64,000 bases of DNA from Aliiruegeria lutimaris (GTDB lineage Bacteria > Pseudomonadota > Alphaproteobacteria > Rhodobacterales > Rhodobacteraceae): positions 124,001 through 188,000 of the forward strand of contig NZ_FNEK01000002.1 in the NCBI RefSeq assembly GCF_900099935.1, in the 5' to 3' direction. The position numbers were made by a program, and so were the translations under genes. Below the pieces are notes generated by a model. The model saw only the letters and a program-made list of their open reading frames with translations. It was not told the DNA's origin and made no database searches. Shown piece by piece: positions 1 through 8,505 of the stretch (within the stretch, counting starts at the first letter, position 1; every line of letters starts with the position of its first letter).

Positions 1-126
1 GCAATCCATGTGGGCGATGGACAACTCGAACAATTCGGGATGCGAGAGCACGCGCGGGCTGCCGCAAGCCGGACAACGGCGACCGGTCTCGAAACTCTCT
101 AGGCAATCTCGGCAAAGGGCGGGCAT
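1..126 (-). CDS. dinB: DNA polymerase IV (DinB), N-terminal fragment cut by window edge
   Basis: Only the first 42 codons are in the window. They read [20 protein letters not shown] and continue through a CGSP turn to SIAHMDC, which is where the Y-family polymerase palm begins (the first catalytic Asp belongs to the HMDCDAF-type motif). Two CxxC pairs (Cys5/Cys8 and Cys18/Cys21) form a small zinc-ribbon-like extension ahead of the polymerase. I know this arrangement from Rhodobacterales DinB proteins. Family function: error-prone translesion synthesis. The identification rests on this short N-terminus, so the rest of the gene must be confirmed outside the window. Confidence 0.82.
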   Translation of the reverse strand, partial: MPALCRDCLESFETGRRCPACGSPRVLSHPELFELSIAHMDC

Positions 127-181
127 GGCCCAAGACTAACGCTTTCCGCTGTCTGCTTCGAGGGGGAACCGCACCGGGGCG

Positions 182-198
182 GGGGGCAGACAGCCCCC
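182..198 (-). terminator. GC hairpin after the oxidoreductase gene
   Basis: A six-base-pair stem (GGGGGC / GCCCCC) with an AGACA loop lies just past the stop codon of the leftward polyamine operon and before dinB. There is no clear T-run, so it is only a candidate terminator. Confidence 0.35.
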
Positions 199-208
199 TG
201 GCCCAAGC

Positions 209-1510
209 TCAGAGCTTGTCCCGCATCGAATACCAGAGCATTGCCAGAACCAGCAATGGCGAGCGCAACGTCGCGCCGCCCGGGAAGCGGGGCGTCGGCA
301 CGGAAGCCATGACGTCGAACCGTTCGGCCTGCCCGGCAACGGTTTCCGCCGCGATCTGCCCCGCGAGGGTGCCAAGCGCTAGACCATGGCCAGAATAGCC
401 GGAAAAACTCAGGATATTGCCCGCCAGCCGGGCGAAATGCGGCATGCGGTTCATGGTGATTGCCAGCGTTCCACCCCAGGCATGGGAGAGCTTCGCTCCC
501 TTGAGCTGTGGATAGATCTCCAGCATCGGTTTCATGACCTTCGCCCGTATGTCGGAAGGGAAGCGATAGCCATAGCTCTCGCCGCCACCAAAAATCAGAC
601 GGTGATCATCGGAGAAACGGAAGTAATTGACCACGAACTTGCTGTCCGAGACAGCGTGGTTATCGCGGATTAAGCTTTCCTGCTCCTCCGGGCTCATCGG
701 TTCCGTGGTTGCGACGAAATTGTTGATCGGCATGACGCGGGCGGCGACATGCGCGTTCAGCCCGCCCAGGTACCCGTTACAGCCCAGGATCACGTGATCG
801 GCGGTCACCTCGGCACTTTCTGTCCGAACCCGGGCCGGTTCGCCTTCCTCGATGTGCGTCACCTTGGATGCTTCGAAGATCCGTGCGCCCGCAGAGACGG
901 CCATCCGCGCCAGGCCGAGCGCAAATTGCAGCGGGTCGATATGGCCCGAGCCCATGTCCAGCGTGCCGCCGTGATAGGCCGGGCTGCCGACCATGTGGCG
1001 CATTTCGTCGCGATCGAGCGGGCGTATCAGGTCATACCCATACTCTTCTTGCAGCTTGCGGGCATAGGCGTGGCCATGGGCGACGTGGCGGGCGCGGTGG
1101 TCGGCATGGATGATACCGTCATGGAAATCGGTCTCTACCGCCGGGTCGCGCGACAGCGTGCGGACCAGATCCACGGCCTGATTGCCGATATCCCAAAGCT
1201 TGTGGGCCGTTTCCTTGCCCATCATCGCTTCGAGGTCGTCCTGTTCGATGCGCTGGCCAGCGGTAACGTGCCCACCATTGCGTCCGGATGCCCCAAAACC
1301 CACCCGTTGGGCTTCCAGCACCACCACGTCGTAGCCGCGCTGGCGCAGGTGCAGGGCAGCCGACAGCCCGGTATAGCCTGCGCCGATAATGCAGACATCC
1401 GCCCGCATCGTGCCTTCGGCCTTCGGGAAGGGCGGCAATTGCCGGGCAATGGATGCGTGGTACGACCCGGGGTACTCCCCGGGCCGGTCATTGGCTGTCA
1501 GCAGGTCCAT
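209..1510 (-). CDS. puuB: FAD-dependent oxidoreductase, gamma-glutamylputrescine oxidase-like
   Basis: A 433-residue DAO-family flavoprotein. An N-terminal Rossmann motif (CIIGAGYTGLSAALHLR, about residues 40-56) binds FAD and is followed by the ASGRNGGHV segment typical of PuuB-type enzymes. The C-terminus has the FSGYSGHGLALG FAD-binding segment. PuuB-type enzymes oxidise the amine of gamma-glutamylputrescine to the aldehyde with release of H2O2. The start at MDLLTAND sits 11 bases after the upstream aminotransferase; a longer frame upstream would run back into that gene and has no family similarity. It is the last gene of a three-gene leftward unit with a glutamine synthetase-like protein and an aminotransferase, which supports a polyamine role. 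The exact substrate is inferred. Confidence 0.83.
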   Translation of the reverse strand: MDLLTANDRPGEYPGSYHASIARQLPPFPKAEGTMRADVCIIGAGYTGLSAALHLRQRGYDVVVLEAQRVGFGASGRNGGHVTAGQRIEQDDLEAMMGKETAHKLWDIGNQAVDLVRTLSRDPAVETDFHDGIIHADHRARHVAHGHAYARKLQEEYGYDLIRPLDRDEMRHMVGSPAYHGGTLDMGSGHIDPLQFALGLARMAVSAGARIFEASKVTHIEEGEPARVRTESAEVTADHVILGCNGYLGGLNAHVAARVMPINNFVATTEPMSPEEQESLIRDNHAVSDSKFVVNYFRFSDDHRLIFGGGESYGYRFPSDIRAKVMKPMLEIYPQLKGAKLSHAWGGTLAITMNRMPHFARLAGNILSFSGYSGHGLALGTLAGQIAAETVAGQAERFDVMASVPTPRFPGGATLRSPLLVLAMLWYSMRDKL

Positions 1511-1521
1511 GGCGGACACCT

Positions 1522-2913
1522 TTACTTGTAAAGACCCTTGTCCTTGATCTCGGCCAGCGTGAGATCCAGCGCCTTGACCGCGCGTTCGATCAGCACATCC
1601 ACGTCCGAACGGCTCAGAATGAGCGGCGGGGCAATGATCATCCGGTCGCCGACATGGCGCATGATCAGGTTGCCGCCGAAGCAGTGGCCACGTGCGATCA
1701 GGCCGACAGTTCCCTTCGGAGCTTCGAAGGGCGCGCGGGCGGCCTTGTTCGGGGTCATGGCGAGAGAGGCCATGAAACCCTTGATCTTCGCCTCTCCAAC
1801 CAGCGGGTGGTCGGCCAGTTGCTCCCATCTTTCCTTGAGATAGGGGCCGGTGACCGAGGCCACGTTCTCCACCATCTTCTTCTCTTCGAGGATGCGCAGG
1901 TTCTCCAGCGCGACGGCGCAGGAGACCGGGTGGCCGGAATAGGTGTAGCCGTGGTTGAAATCGCCGGCTTCGCCGACCGTGTTCGCCACCTCGTCGCAGA
2001 CGATGGAGGCGCCGATGGGCGCGTAACCGGAAGAAAGCCCCTTGGCCACCGTCATGATATGCGGGCGAATGTCATAGGTCAGAGAGCCGAACATCTTGCC
2101 GGTGCGGCCGAAGCCACAGATCACCTCGTCGGCGATCAGCAGGATCTCGTGGGCGTCGCAGATCTTCTGGATCTCCGGCCAGTAGCTCTCGGGCGGGATG
2201 ATCACGCCGCCGGCGCCCTGGATCGGCTCGGCGATGAAGGCGGCAACATTGTCCTCGCCCAGCTCGGCGATCTTCGCCTCCAGCTCGCGGGCGCGCATCA
2301 GGCCGAATTCCTCCGGGCTCATCTCGCCACCCTCGGAATACCAGTCGGGCTGGCCGATATGGACGATATCGGGGATCGGCAGCCCGCCCTGCGCGTGCAT
2401 CCCCGTCATGCCACCCAGCGAGGCGCCAGCCATGGTCGAGCCGTGATAGGCATTCATGCGGCTGATGATCGTCTTTTTCGTGGGCTTGCCCTTGGCCGCC
2501 CAGTAGTGACGCACGAGGCGGACATTGGTGTCATTCGCATCCGAGCCGCCGGAGGCATAGAAGACGTGGTTCAGATCGCCCGGCGCCAGTTCGGCGAGTT
2601 TCTGGCTCAGCGCGATCACCGGCACGTGGGAGGTCTGGAAGAAGGTGTTGTAATAGGGCAGTTCGCGCATCTGGCGGGCGGCGACCTCGGCGATGCTGTC
2701 CCAGCCATAGCCGATATTGACGCACCACAGGCCCGCCATCGCGTCGAGGATCTGGTTGCCGTCGCTATCGGTCAGCGTCACGCCCTTGGCGCGGGTAATG
2801 ATCCGCGCGCCTTTCCTGGCCAGCTCCGCGCCGGCGGTGAAGGGGTGCATGTGGTGGGCGGAATCCAGCGCCTGAAGCTCGGCGGTGGGTAGGTGGTTGG
2901 TGATCATGTTCAT
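1522..2913 (-). CDS. spuC: Class III PLP aminotransferase, probably putrescine/diamine-pyruvate transaminase
   Basis: A 463-residue fold-type I class III aminotransferase of normal length. The PLP lysine lies in TVAKGLSSGYAPIG, the cofactor-phosphate loop is in YASGGSDAN, the NAYHGST segment is typical of omega-amino acid transaminases, and the PLP-pairing Asp is in LLIADEVICGFGRTG. Relatives such as SpuC transfer the amino group of putrescine or related diamines to pyruvate; others in the family use beta-alanine or GABA. Its place between a PuuA-like ligase and a PuuB-like oxidase points to polyamine catabolism. Only 18 bases separate it from the upstream gene, so the two are cotranscribed. 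Family assignment is firm; substrate is inferred. Confidence 0.85.
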   Translation of the reverse strand: MNMITNHLPTAELQALDSAHHMHPFTAGAELARKGARIITRAKGVTLTDSDGNQILDAMAGLWCVNIGYGWDSIAEVAARQMRELPYYNTFFQTSHVPVIALSQKLAELAPGDLNHVFYASGGSDANDTNVRLVRHYWAAKGKPTKKTIISRMNAYHGSTMAGASLGGMTGMHAQGGLPIPDIVHIGQPDWYSEGGEMSPEEFGLMRARELEAKIAELGEDNVAAFIAEPIQGAGGVIIPPESYWPEIQKICDAHEILLIADEVICGFGRTGKMFGSLTYDIRPHIMTVAKGLSSGYAPIGASIVCDEVANTVGEAGDFNHGYTYSGHPVSCAVALENLRILEEKKMVENVASVTGPYLKERWEQLADHPLVGEAKIKGFMASLAMTPNKAARAPFEAPKGTVGLIARGHCFGGNLIMRHVGDRMIIAPPLILSRSDVDVLIERAVKALDLTLAEIKDKGLYK

Positions 2914-2931
2914 GTCTGTATCCTCTCCGTC

Positions 2932-4302
2932 TCAGGCGTTCAGCAGCAGGTGCTGGCGCTCCCAGGGCGAAATTTCACGTTTGTATTCATCATGTTCTGC
3001 ATGCTTGATGTCAGAGTAGAGTTGGCAGAAGTCTTTTCCGAGCACCTCGCGTACCTCGTGATCCTCATCGAAGAGATCGAGCGCAGAAGCCAACCCCTCG
3101 GGGAGTTGGTGCTCGCACTCGAACACCTCGTGCACGGCGGCCGGACGCGGGGCGATCTTGTTCACCAGGCCGAGATAGCCGCAGGCGAGGCTCGCGGCGA
3201 TGGCGAGGTAGGGGTTGGAATCGATACCGATCACCCGGTTCTCGACCCGCCGCGCGATCGGCTTGGAATTGGGGATGCGCAGGCCGGTGGTCCGGTTGTC
3301 ACTGCCCCATTCGAGGTTTGTGGGCGCGCTCATTCCTTCGGCATTGAAGCGGCGGAAGGAGTTCACATAGGGCGCCAGCAGCGGCACGACCGACATCAGG
3401 TATTTCTGGCTGCCGCCGATGAAATGGTGGAAGGCCGCCGAGGGGCTGCCGTCCGAATCCGAGAAGATGTTCTTGCCCTTCACGTCGACGACCGATTGGT
3501 GGATGTGCATCGCCGAGCCCGGCTCGTCGCGCATGGGCTTCGCCATGAAGGTGGCGAAGACGCCGTTCTTCAGCGCCGCCTCTCGGATCGTCCGCTTGAA
3601 ATAGAACACCTGGTCGGCCTGCTTCAGCGGATCGTCGTGCATCAGGTTGATTTCGATCTGGCCGGCGCCACCTTCCTGGATCACGGTGTCGATCTGCAGT
3701 CCCTGCGCCTCTGCGTAATCGTAGATGGTGTCGATCACCTCGCCGTATTCATCGACAGCGACCATCGAATAGGCCTGGCGGGAGGCGCCCTTGCGGCCGG
3801 TCCGACCGAGTGGCGGTTCGATCGGCTCGTTGGGATCGGTGTTGGGCTTGGTGAGGTAGAATTCGACCTCCGGCGCGACCACCGGCTTCCAGCCACGCTT
3901 GGAATAAAGGTCGAGCACGCGCTTCAGAACGTTGCGCGGCGCGATGGGCAGCGGCGCGCCCTCGCGGGTCTCCAAGTCACAGATCACCTGCAGCGTTGCG
4001 TCTTCAGCCCACGGCGCGGCGACCGCGGTGCTCATGTCGGGGCGAAGAACTATGTCGCGCTCGAGCCACTGGTCCTCGATCTCCATGTCGACATATTCGC
4101 CCGAAATCGTCTGGTAGAAGAGCGAGATCGGCAGGAAAAACGTCTCGTCCGGGCGGAACTTGTGGCTGGGCATCGCCTTCCCGCGCGACATGCCGACGAT
4201 GTCGGGAATGATCGCCTCGACCTCTTCAAGCCGACGGTCGCCAAGATATTCCTGGAAAGCCTCTGGCAGATTTTCGATCCAGCTGGTGCGATGGCGAGAC
4301 AT
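2932..4302 (-). CDS. puuA: Glutamine synthetase-family ligase, gamma-glutamylputrescine synthetase-like
   Basis: A 456-residue protein of the glutamine synthetase fold. Visible motifs are APEVEFYL (first metal-binding Glu), EGGAGQIEIN, the GSAMHIHQS loop and the NRTTGLRIP / RVENR nucleotide- and glutamate-binding region. The divergent N-terminus (WIENLPEAFQEYL) and the polyamine neighbours favour the PuuA/SpuI branch, which ligates glutamate to putrescine with ATP, over true GlnA. It is first in the leftward unit, so the 119-base gap upstream should hold the operon promoter; that gap contains an imperfect copy of the palindrome found ahead of the transporter operon. It could instead act on another amine such as ethanolamine. 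Confidence 0.83.
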   Translation of the reverse strand: MSRHRTSWIENLPEAFQEYLGDRRLEEVEAIIPDIVGMSRGKAMPSHKFRPDETFFLPISLFYQTISGEYVDMEIEDQWLERDIVLRPDMSTAVAAPWAEDATLQVICDLETREGAPLPIAPRNVLKRVLDLYSKRGWKPVVAPEVEFYLTKPNTDPNEPIEPPLGRTGRKGASRQAYSMVAVDEYGEVIDTIYDYAEAQGLQIDTVIQEGGAGQIEINLMHDDPLKQADQVFYFKRTIREAALKNGVFATFMAKPMRDEPGSAMHIHQSVVDVKGKNIFSDSDGSPSAAFHHFIGGSQKYLMSVVPLLAPYVNSFRRFNAEGMSAPTNLEWGSDNRTTGLRIPNSKPIARRVENRVIGIDSNPYLAIAASLACGYLGLVNKIAPRPAAVHEVFECEHQLPEGLASALDLFDEDHEVREVLGKDFCQLYSDIKHAEHDEYKREISPWERQHLLLNA

Positions 4303-4398
4303 CGGTTGTCCTTTTGCGGCACTAAACGGGCGGTGCGGCTCTTGTGTTATGAATTGGGGGCAGGCGGCACTCGGGGCCGCGCCGATCTTGCGTCAAAG

Positions 4399-4410
4399 TT
4401 ATGATCAAAT
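4399..4410. promoter_or_regulatory. Candidate GntR operator, imperfect copy
   Basis: TTATGATCAAAT matches the perfect palindrome at 5210-5221 in 10 of 12 positions and keeps the central TGATCA. It lies between the regulator gene and the puuA-like gene, where it could control the leftward catabolic operon. The link to the neighbouring GntR protein is inference from position and similarity. Confidence 0.45.
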
Positions 4411-4421
4411 TTTTTAGGCTG

Positions 4422-5129
4422 TCAATCTGTGCCCGTTGAACCGTCGAGCGAGTTTGATTCGATCATGGATTGCCGAATCTGATCGAGGCCCTGGGCGATA
4501 TCCTGTTCCATGGCTGCCTGAACTTTGTGCGGATCGCCCGCTGCGAGTGCATCGAGTGTCGCGCCATGTTGGTCGGGGAGATTCGAGGTTCCGTAACGTC
4601 CACAAACGATTCGAAGAGACGGCCCCACGCGCATCCACATCCCCTTGGCAAGGGTCTCCAGAACCTCCGCTCCGGCTCTTTCGTAGAGGTGAAAATGGAA
4701 GCGATAATTCTGTTCGAGATAGCCGCGGATATGGCCTTTCTCGATCGCCTCGTCGAGCTTGGAGTCAATGGCCCGAAGCTCGGAAATCATTCTCGAATCG
4801 GCGATTTTTGCGGCGCGGAACGCCAGCTCCGGTTCGATGGAAAGACGCGCATAAGCAATCTGTTCAAGGTGGTTTTCGGTCAGGACGGGCACACAGATTC
4901 GCCTGTTGCCAAGCGTGGTCAGAGCCCCTTCGGCGGTCAGGCGGCGGATGGCTTCCCGGATCGGGGTCATGCCTGCGCCGATCCTCTCGGCCAGTCCCAT
5001 GATCGTAACCGGTTGTCCTGGCTCAACCTCTCCGAAAAGGATGAGGTCGCGCAGGCGCTGATAAATTGCCTGATGCTCCGGTGTTTTCGCCTCTTGCGTG
5101 GTCACGAGCGTTGCCTTCTTCTTGGTCAC
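4422..5129 (-). CDS. GntR/FadR-family transcriptional regulator
   Basis: About 235 residues. An N-terminal winged helix-turn-helix (IYQRLRDLILFGEVEPGQPV, then AERIGAGMTPIREAIRRL, then an EGALTTLGNRRICV wing) precedes an all-alpha FCD-type effector domain with several His residues (NYRFHFHLYERAG) that often bind a metal and a small acid ligand. I take the GTG at 5129 (product VTKKKATL...) as the start. A longer frame reaches 5261, but it runs across the divergent promoter and nearly into the potF start. A second GTG about 25 bases further in is also possible. Lying between the catabolic and transport operons, it probably represses both in response to a polyamine or a catabolite. Confidence 0.8.
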   Translation of the reverse strand: MTKKKATLVTTQEAKTPEHQAIYQRLRDLILFGEVEPGQPVTIMGLAERIGAGMTPIREAIRRLTAEGALTTLGNRRICVPVLTENHLEQIAYARLSIEPELAFRAAKIADSRMISELRAIDSKLDEAIEKGHIRGYLEQNYRFHFHLYERAGAEVLETLAKGMWMRVGPSLRIVCGRYGTSNLPDQHGATLDALAAGDPHKVQAAMEQDIAQGLDQIRQSMIESNSLDGSTGTD

Positions 5130-5209
5130 GGGTGTCCGGAGCGCGCTGGCGCCATGACGATGGGGTTGCTTTCCGACCCATTCTCGGGAAGCTTGCAGTG
5201 AAACGCAAC

Positions 5210-5221
5210 ATTTGATCAAAT
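5210..5221. promoter_or_regulatory. Perfect 12-base palindrome, candidate GntR operator
   Basis: ATTTGATCAAAT is a perfect inverted repeat in the divergent region between the GntR gene and potF, about 40 bases ahead of the potF start. A near copy lies ahead of the puuA-like gene. Position and duplication suggest an operator of the polyamine regulator; binding is not shown. Confidence 0.5.
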
Positions 5222-5263
5222 AAAAACCGGACAACGACCTACAACCTAACGGGGGAACCACGA

Positions 5264-6349
5264 ATGAAACTGAGAATCGCGACGCTGCTTCTGTCCGCTT
5301 CGGCCATCGGCACGGTGGCTCAGGCGGACGAAGTGCGTGTCTACAACTGGTCGGATTATATCGACGAGGAGCTGCTGGAGAAATTCGAGCAGGAGACCGG
5401 CCTTGACCTGATCTATGACGTATTCGACAGCAACGAAGTGCTGGAAACCAAGTTGCTGGCCGGTGGCTCCGGCTATGACGTTGTGGTTCCCTCGGGGACC
5501 TTCCTGCAGCGCCAGATCACGGCCGGCGCCTTCCAGAAGCTTGACATGTCCAAGCTGCCCAACCACGGCAACATGTGGGAAGTCGTCGCCTCGCGCACCG
5601 AGCAGTACGACCCCGAGAATGCCTATTCCATCAACTACATGTGGGGCACCACCGGGATCGGCGTGAATGTCGGCAAGGTGACGGAAGCCCTTGGCGAAGG
5701 CGCCCCGATCGACAGCCTGGCGCTCGTCTTCGATCCCGCCAACATGGAAAAGCTGGCCCAGTGCGGCGTCTATTTCCTCGACGCTCCGGCCGAGATGATC
5801 CCGGCGGCGCTGAAATATATCGGTGAAGACCCCGACAGCCACGATCCCGACGTGATCGCCAAGGCCGAAGCGGTGTTCATGGGGGTTCGGCCCTATATCG
5901 CCAAATTCAACAGCTCCGAATACATCAATGCCCTCGCCAATGGCGATATCTGCGTGGCCGTCGGCTGGTCCGGCGACGTGCTGCAGGCCCGCGACCGCGC
6001 GGCCGAGGCCGATAACGGCGTCGAGATCGCCTATCACGCGGCCAAGGAAGGCGCCCAGATGTGGTTCGACCAGATGGCCATTCCGGTCGATGCGCCTAAT
6101 CCGGACGGTGCCCACGCGTTCCTGAACTTCATCATGGACGCCCAGAACATGGCGGCGGCCTCCAACTACGTCTACTACGCCAATGGCAACAAGGCGTCGC
6201 AGGAGTTCCTGGAAGAGGACGTGATCGGCGATCCGGCGATCTACCCGGATGCGGCGACGCTGGACAACCTCTTCACCACCACGCCTTATCCGGCAAAGGT
6301 GCAGCGCGTGGTCACGCGCCTGTGGACCAAGATCAAGTCCGGCGCCTGA
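5264..6349 (+). CDS. potF: Spermidine/putrescine ABC transporter, periplasmic binding protein
   Basis: A 361-residue exported solute-binding protein. The signal peptide ends near VAQA-DEVR, and the mature start VRVYNWSDYIDEE is the hallmark of the PotD/PotF/SpuD family; VVVPSGTFLQRQ and VGWSGDVLQA are further family segments. It captures polyamines in the periplasm for the PotGHI-like transporter encoded directly downstream. A GGGGGAA ribosome-binding sequence precedes the ATG. A hairpin follows the stop codon, as is common where a binding protein must be made in excess over its transporter. Putrescine rather than spermidine is suggested by the catabolic genes on the other side of the regulator. 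Confidence 0.92.
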   Translation: MKLRIATLLLSASAIGTVAQADEVRVYNWSDYIDEELLEKFEQETGLDLIYDVFDSNEVLETKLLAGGSGYDVVVPSGTFLQRQITAGAFQKLDMSKLPNHGNMWEVVASRTEQYDPENAYSINYMWGTTGIGVNVGKVTEALGEGAPIDSLALVFDPANMEKLAQCGVYFLDAPAEMIPAALKYIGEDPDSHDPDVIAKAEAVFMGVRPYIAKFNSSEYINALANGDICVAVGWSGDVLQARDRAAEADNGVEIAYHAAKEGAQMWFDQMAIPVDAPNPDGAHAFLNFIMDAQNMAAASNYVYYANGNKASQEFLEEDVIGDPAIYPDAATLDNLFTTTPYPAKVQRVVTRLWTKIKSGA

Positions 6350-6360
6350 TTCGATACCGG

Positions 6361-6381
6361 CCTCGCGCATCTTGCGCGGGG
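6361..6381 (+). terminator. Intercistronic hairpin after the binding-protein gene
   Basis: CCTCGCGCA and TGCGCGGGG form a nine-base-pair stem (one G-T pair) with a three-base loop, followed by a pyrimidine-rich CCACTTTCTTTCC. It may partly terminate transcription or protect the potF message from 3' decay. Confidence 0.45.
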
Positions 6382-6407
6382 CCACTTTCTTTCCGGGAAG
6401 GAAATAG

Positions 6408-7598
6408 ATGTCCGAATTCGAAGCCCACGCCCCTGTCGAGGCTCCTCCGTCGGAGGATACCGCGCCAATCGGGCCGCCCGCTTTCGCCCCCTGGAACGAT
6501 CCGGACCAGAAGCCGCTGATCCAGTTCCGCAACGTGACCAAGCGTTTCGGGGATTTTACGGCAATCGACAAGCTGACGATCGATATCTACGCGAAGGAAT
6601 TTTTCGCGCTGCTGGGCCCGTCGGGCTGTGGCAAGACCACGCTGATGCGGATGCTCGCCGGGTTCGAGACGCCGACCGAGGGGGATATCCTGCTTGATGG
6701 CAAGAATATCGTGCCGGTGCCGCCGAACAAGCGCCCGGTCAACATGATGTTCCAGTCCTACGCGCTGTTTCCGCATCTGACAGTGGCCCAGAACATCGCT
6801 TTCGGGCTGGAGCGCTCGAACATGCCGAAGGACAAGGTCGCCGCGCGGGTGGACGAGATGCTGAAGCTCGTCCAGCTGCAGAAATTCGGCGGGCGCAAGC
6901 CGCACCAGATCTCGGGTGGCCAGCGGCAGCGGGTGGCGCTCGCGCGCAGCCTGGCCAAGGCGCCCAAGCTGTTGCTACTCGACGAGCCGCTGGGCGCGCT
7001 GGACAAGAAGCTGCGCGGCGAGACCCAGTTCGAACTGATGGAGATCCAGGAAAAGACCGGCACCACCTTCGTGATCGTGACCCACGACCAGGAAGAGGCG
7101 ATGACCGTTGCCAGCCGCATTGCGGTGATGGATCACGGCCGCATGGTGCAGGTGGACACGCCCGACCGGATCTACGAGTTGCCCAATTCGGTCTACGTGG
7201 CCGATTTCATTGGTGACGTGAACCTGATCGAGGGCAATGCAGCCAGCCATCACAAGGATGGCAAAGTCGAGATCCACTGGGCCGAGGGGGCCCCGCCCAT
7301 CGTCGGAACGCCGATGGTGCCAGTGGCGAACGGCACGCGCTGCACCTTCGGCATCCGGCCGGAAAAAGTGCATATCACCAAGAAGCTTCCCGAGGGAAAA
7401 GCCAATATCGTGCGCGGAAAAATCGTCGATATCGCCTATCTGGGGAATATCTCGACCTATCACGTGGCGCTTCCGACCGGCGAGATCATCAAGGCCCAGG
7501 CCTCCAATAACCGCCGTATCGAGCGGCGCCGGTTTACCTGGGATGACGAGGTCTGGCTCTGGTGGTCGGAGACCGCCGGCGTCGTACTGACAGGGTGA
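6408..7598 (+). CDS. potG: Polyamine ABC transporter ATP-binding protein
   Basis: A 396-residue ABC ATPase with Walker A GPSGCGKTT, the Q-loop in MMFQSYALFPHLT, signature ISGGQRQRVALARSLA, Walker B LLLLDEPLGALD and the switch His in VIVTHDQEEA. A C-terminal TOBE-like domain (about residues 290-390, from CTFGIRPEKV onwards) matches PotA/PotG-type importers. An N-terminal extension of about 35 residues precedes the ATPase, as in PotG. It powers import through the two permeases downstream. A GGGAAGGAAAT sequence supplies the ribosome-binding site. Confidence 0.93.
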   Translation: MSEFEAHAPVEAPPSEDTAPIGPPAFAPWNDPDQKPLIQFRNVTKRFGDFTAIDKLTIDIYAKEFFALLGPSGCGKTTLMRMLAGFETPTEGDILLDGKNIVPVPPNKRPVNMMFQSYALFPHLTVAQNIAFGLERSNMPKDKVAARVDEMLKLVQLQKFGGRKPHQISGGQRQRVALARSLAKAPKLLLLDEPLGALDKKLRGETQFELMEIQEKTGTTFVIVTHDQEEAMTVASRIAVMDHGRMVQVDTPDRIYELPNSVYVADFIGDVNLIEGNAASHHKDGKVEIHWAEGAPPIVGTPMVPVANGTRCTFGIRPEKVHITKKLPEGKANIVRGKIVDIAYLGNISTYHVALPTGEIIKAQASNNRRIERRRFTWDDEVWLWWSETAGVVLTG

Positions 7599-7608
7599 GG
7601 ATGCAAGC

Positions 7609-8505
7609 ATGAGAGCGGGTAAATCCTTCCTGATCCTGGTGCCTTATCTATGGCTGCTGGCGCTGTTCCTCGTGCCGTTCGGGATCGTCTTCAAGATCTC
7701 GCTCAGCGACACGGCGCTCGCCATTCCGCCCTATATGCCCACGCTGGACCTCTCGGCCGGCTGGGCCGGGGTTCGGGAATTCCTGAGCGAACTGGATTTC
7801 GAGAATTACGTCTTCCTGACGGAGGACGACCTCTATTTCAAAGCCTACATGTCGAGCCTCGGCATCGCCATCGTCTCGACCCTGCTGACGCTGATGGTGG
7901 GCTACCCGATTGCCTATGGCATGGCCAATGCATCCGAGCGGTTTCGGCCGATGCTGATGATGCTGGTGATCCTGCCCTTCTGGACCTCCTTCCTGATCCG
8001 CGTTTACGCCTGGATGGGGATCCTGTCGAACGAGGGCTTCCTCAACCAGTTCCTGCTCTGGACGGGCATCATCTCGGACCCGCTGGTGATCATGAACACC
8101 AACACGGCGGTCTATATCGGCATCGTCTATACCTATCTGCCGTTCATGGTGCTGCCGATCTACGCGACGCTGGAAAAGCTCGACGGATCGCTGCTGGAGG
8201 CGGCAGAGGATCTCGGCTGTGGCCGGATCGAGGCGTTCTGGCGTGTAACCGTTCCACTGTCGCGCCCCGGCGCGCTGGCGGGCTCCTTCCTCGTCTTCAT
8301 CCCGGCACTGGGCGAGTTTGTCATCCCTTCGCTGCTCGGCGGCTCCAGCACGCTGATGATCGGCAAGGTGCTTTGGGAAGAGTTCTTCTCCAACCGTGAC
8401 TGGCCGGTGGCTTCGGCCGTGGCCGTCGTGCTGCTGATGATCCTGATCGTCCCGATCATCCTGTTCCAGCGCAACCAGCAGGCAGCGCAGGAGGCGGACA
8501 AATGA
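7609..8505 (+). CDS. potH: Polyamine ABC transporter permease 1
   Basis: A 298-residue membrane protein with about six hydrophobic segments, starting with SFLILVPYLWLLALFLVPFG. The EAA loop that contacts the ATPase reads LEAAEDLGCGRIEAFWRVTV. A periplasmic stretch between the first two helices (about residues 35-80) is typical of PotB/PotH. It pairs with the next permease, with which it overlaps by four bases (ATGA), so translation is coupled. Confidence 0.92.
   Translation: MRAGKSFLILVPYLWLLALFLVPFGIVFKISLSDTALAIPPYMPTLDLSAGWAGVREFLSELDFENYVFLTEDDLYFKAYMSSLGIAIVSTLLTLMVGYPIAYGMANASERFRPMLMMLVILPFWTSFLIRVYAWMGILSNEGFLNQFLLWTGIISDPLVIMNTNTAVYIGIVYTYLPFMVLPIYATLEKLDGSLLEAAEDLGCGRIEAFWRVTVPLSRPGALAGSFLVFIPALGEFVIPSLLGGSSTLMIGKVLWEEFFSNRDWPVASAVAVVLLMILIVPIILFQRNQQAAQEADK

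Noticed and set aside
4422-5002. Plus-strand open frames overlapping the GntR gene
   Set aside because: They are Arg/Ser-rich, lack ribosome-binding sites and domains, and the minus strand carries a clear regulator.
5130-5261. N-terminal extension of the GntR regulator up to 5261
   Set aside because: It would cross the whole divergent promoter with its perfect palindrome and end two bases from the potF start, and it has no family similarity.
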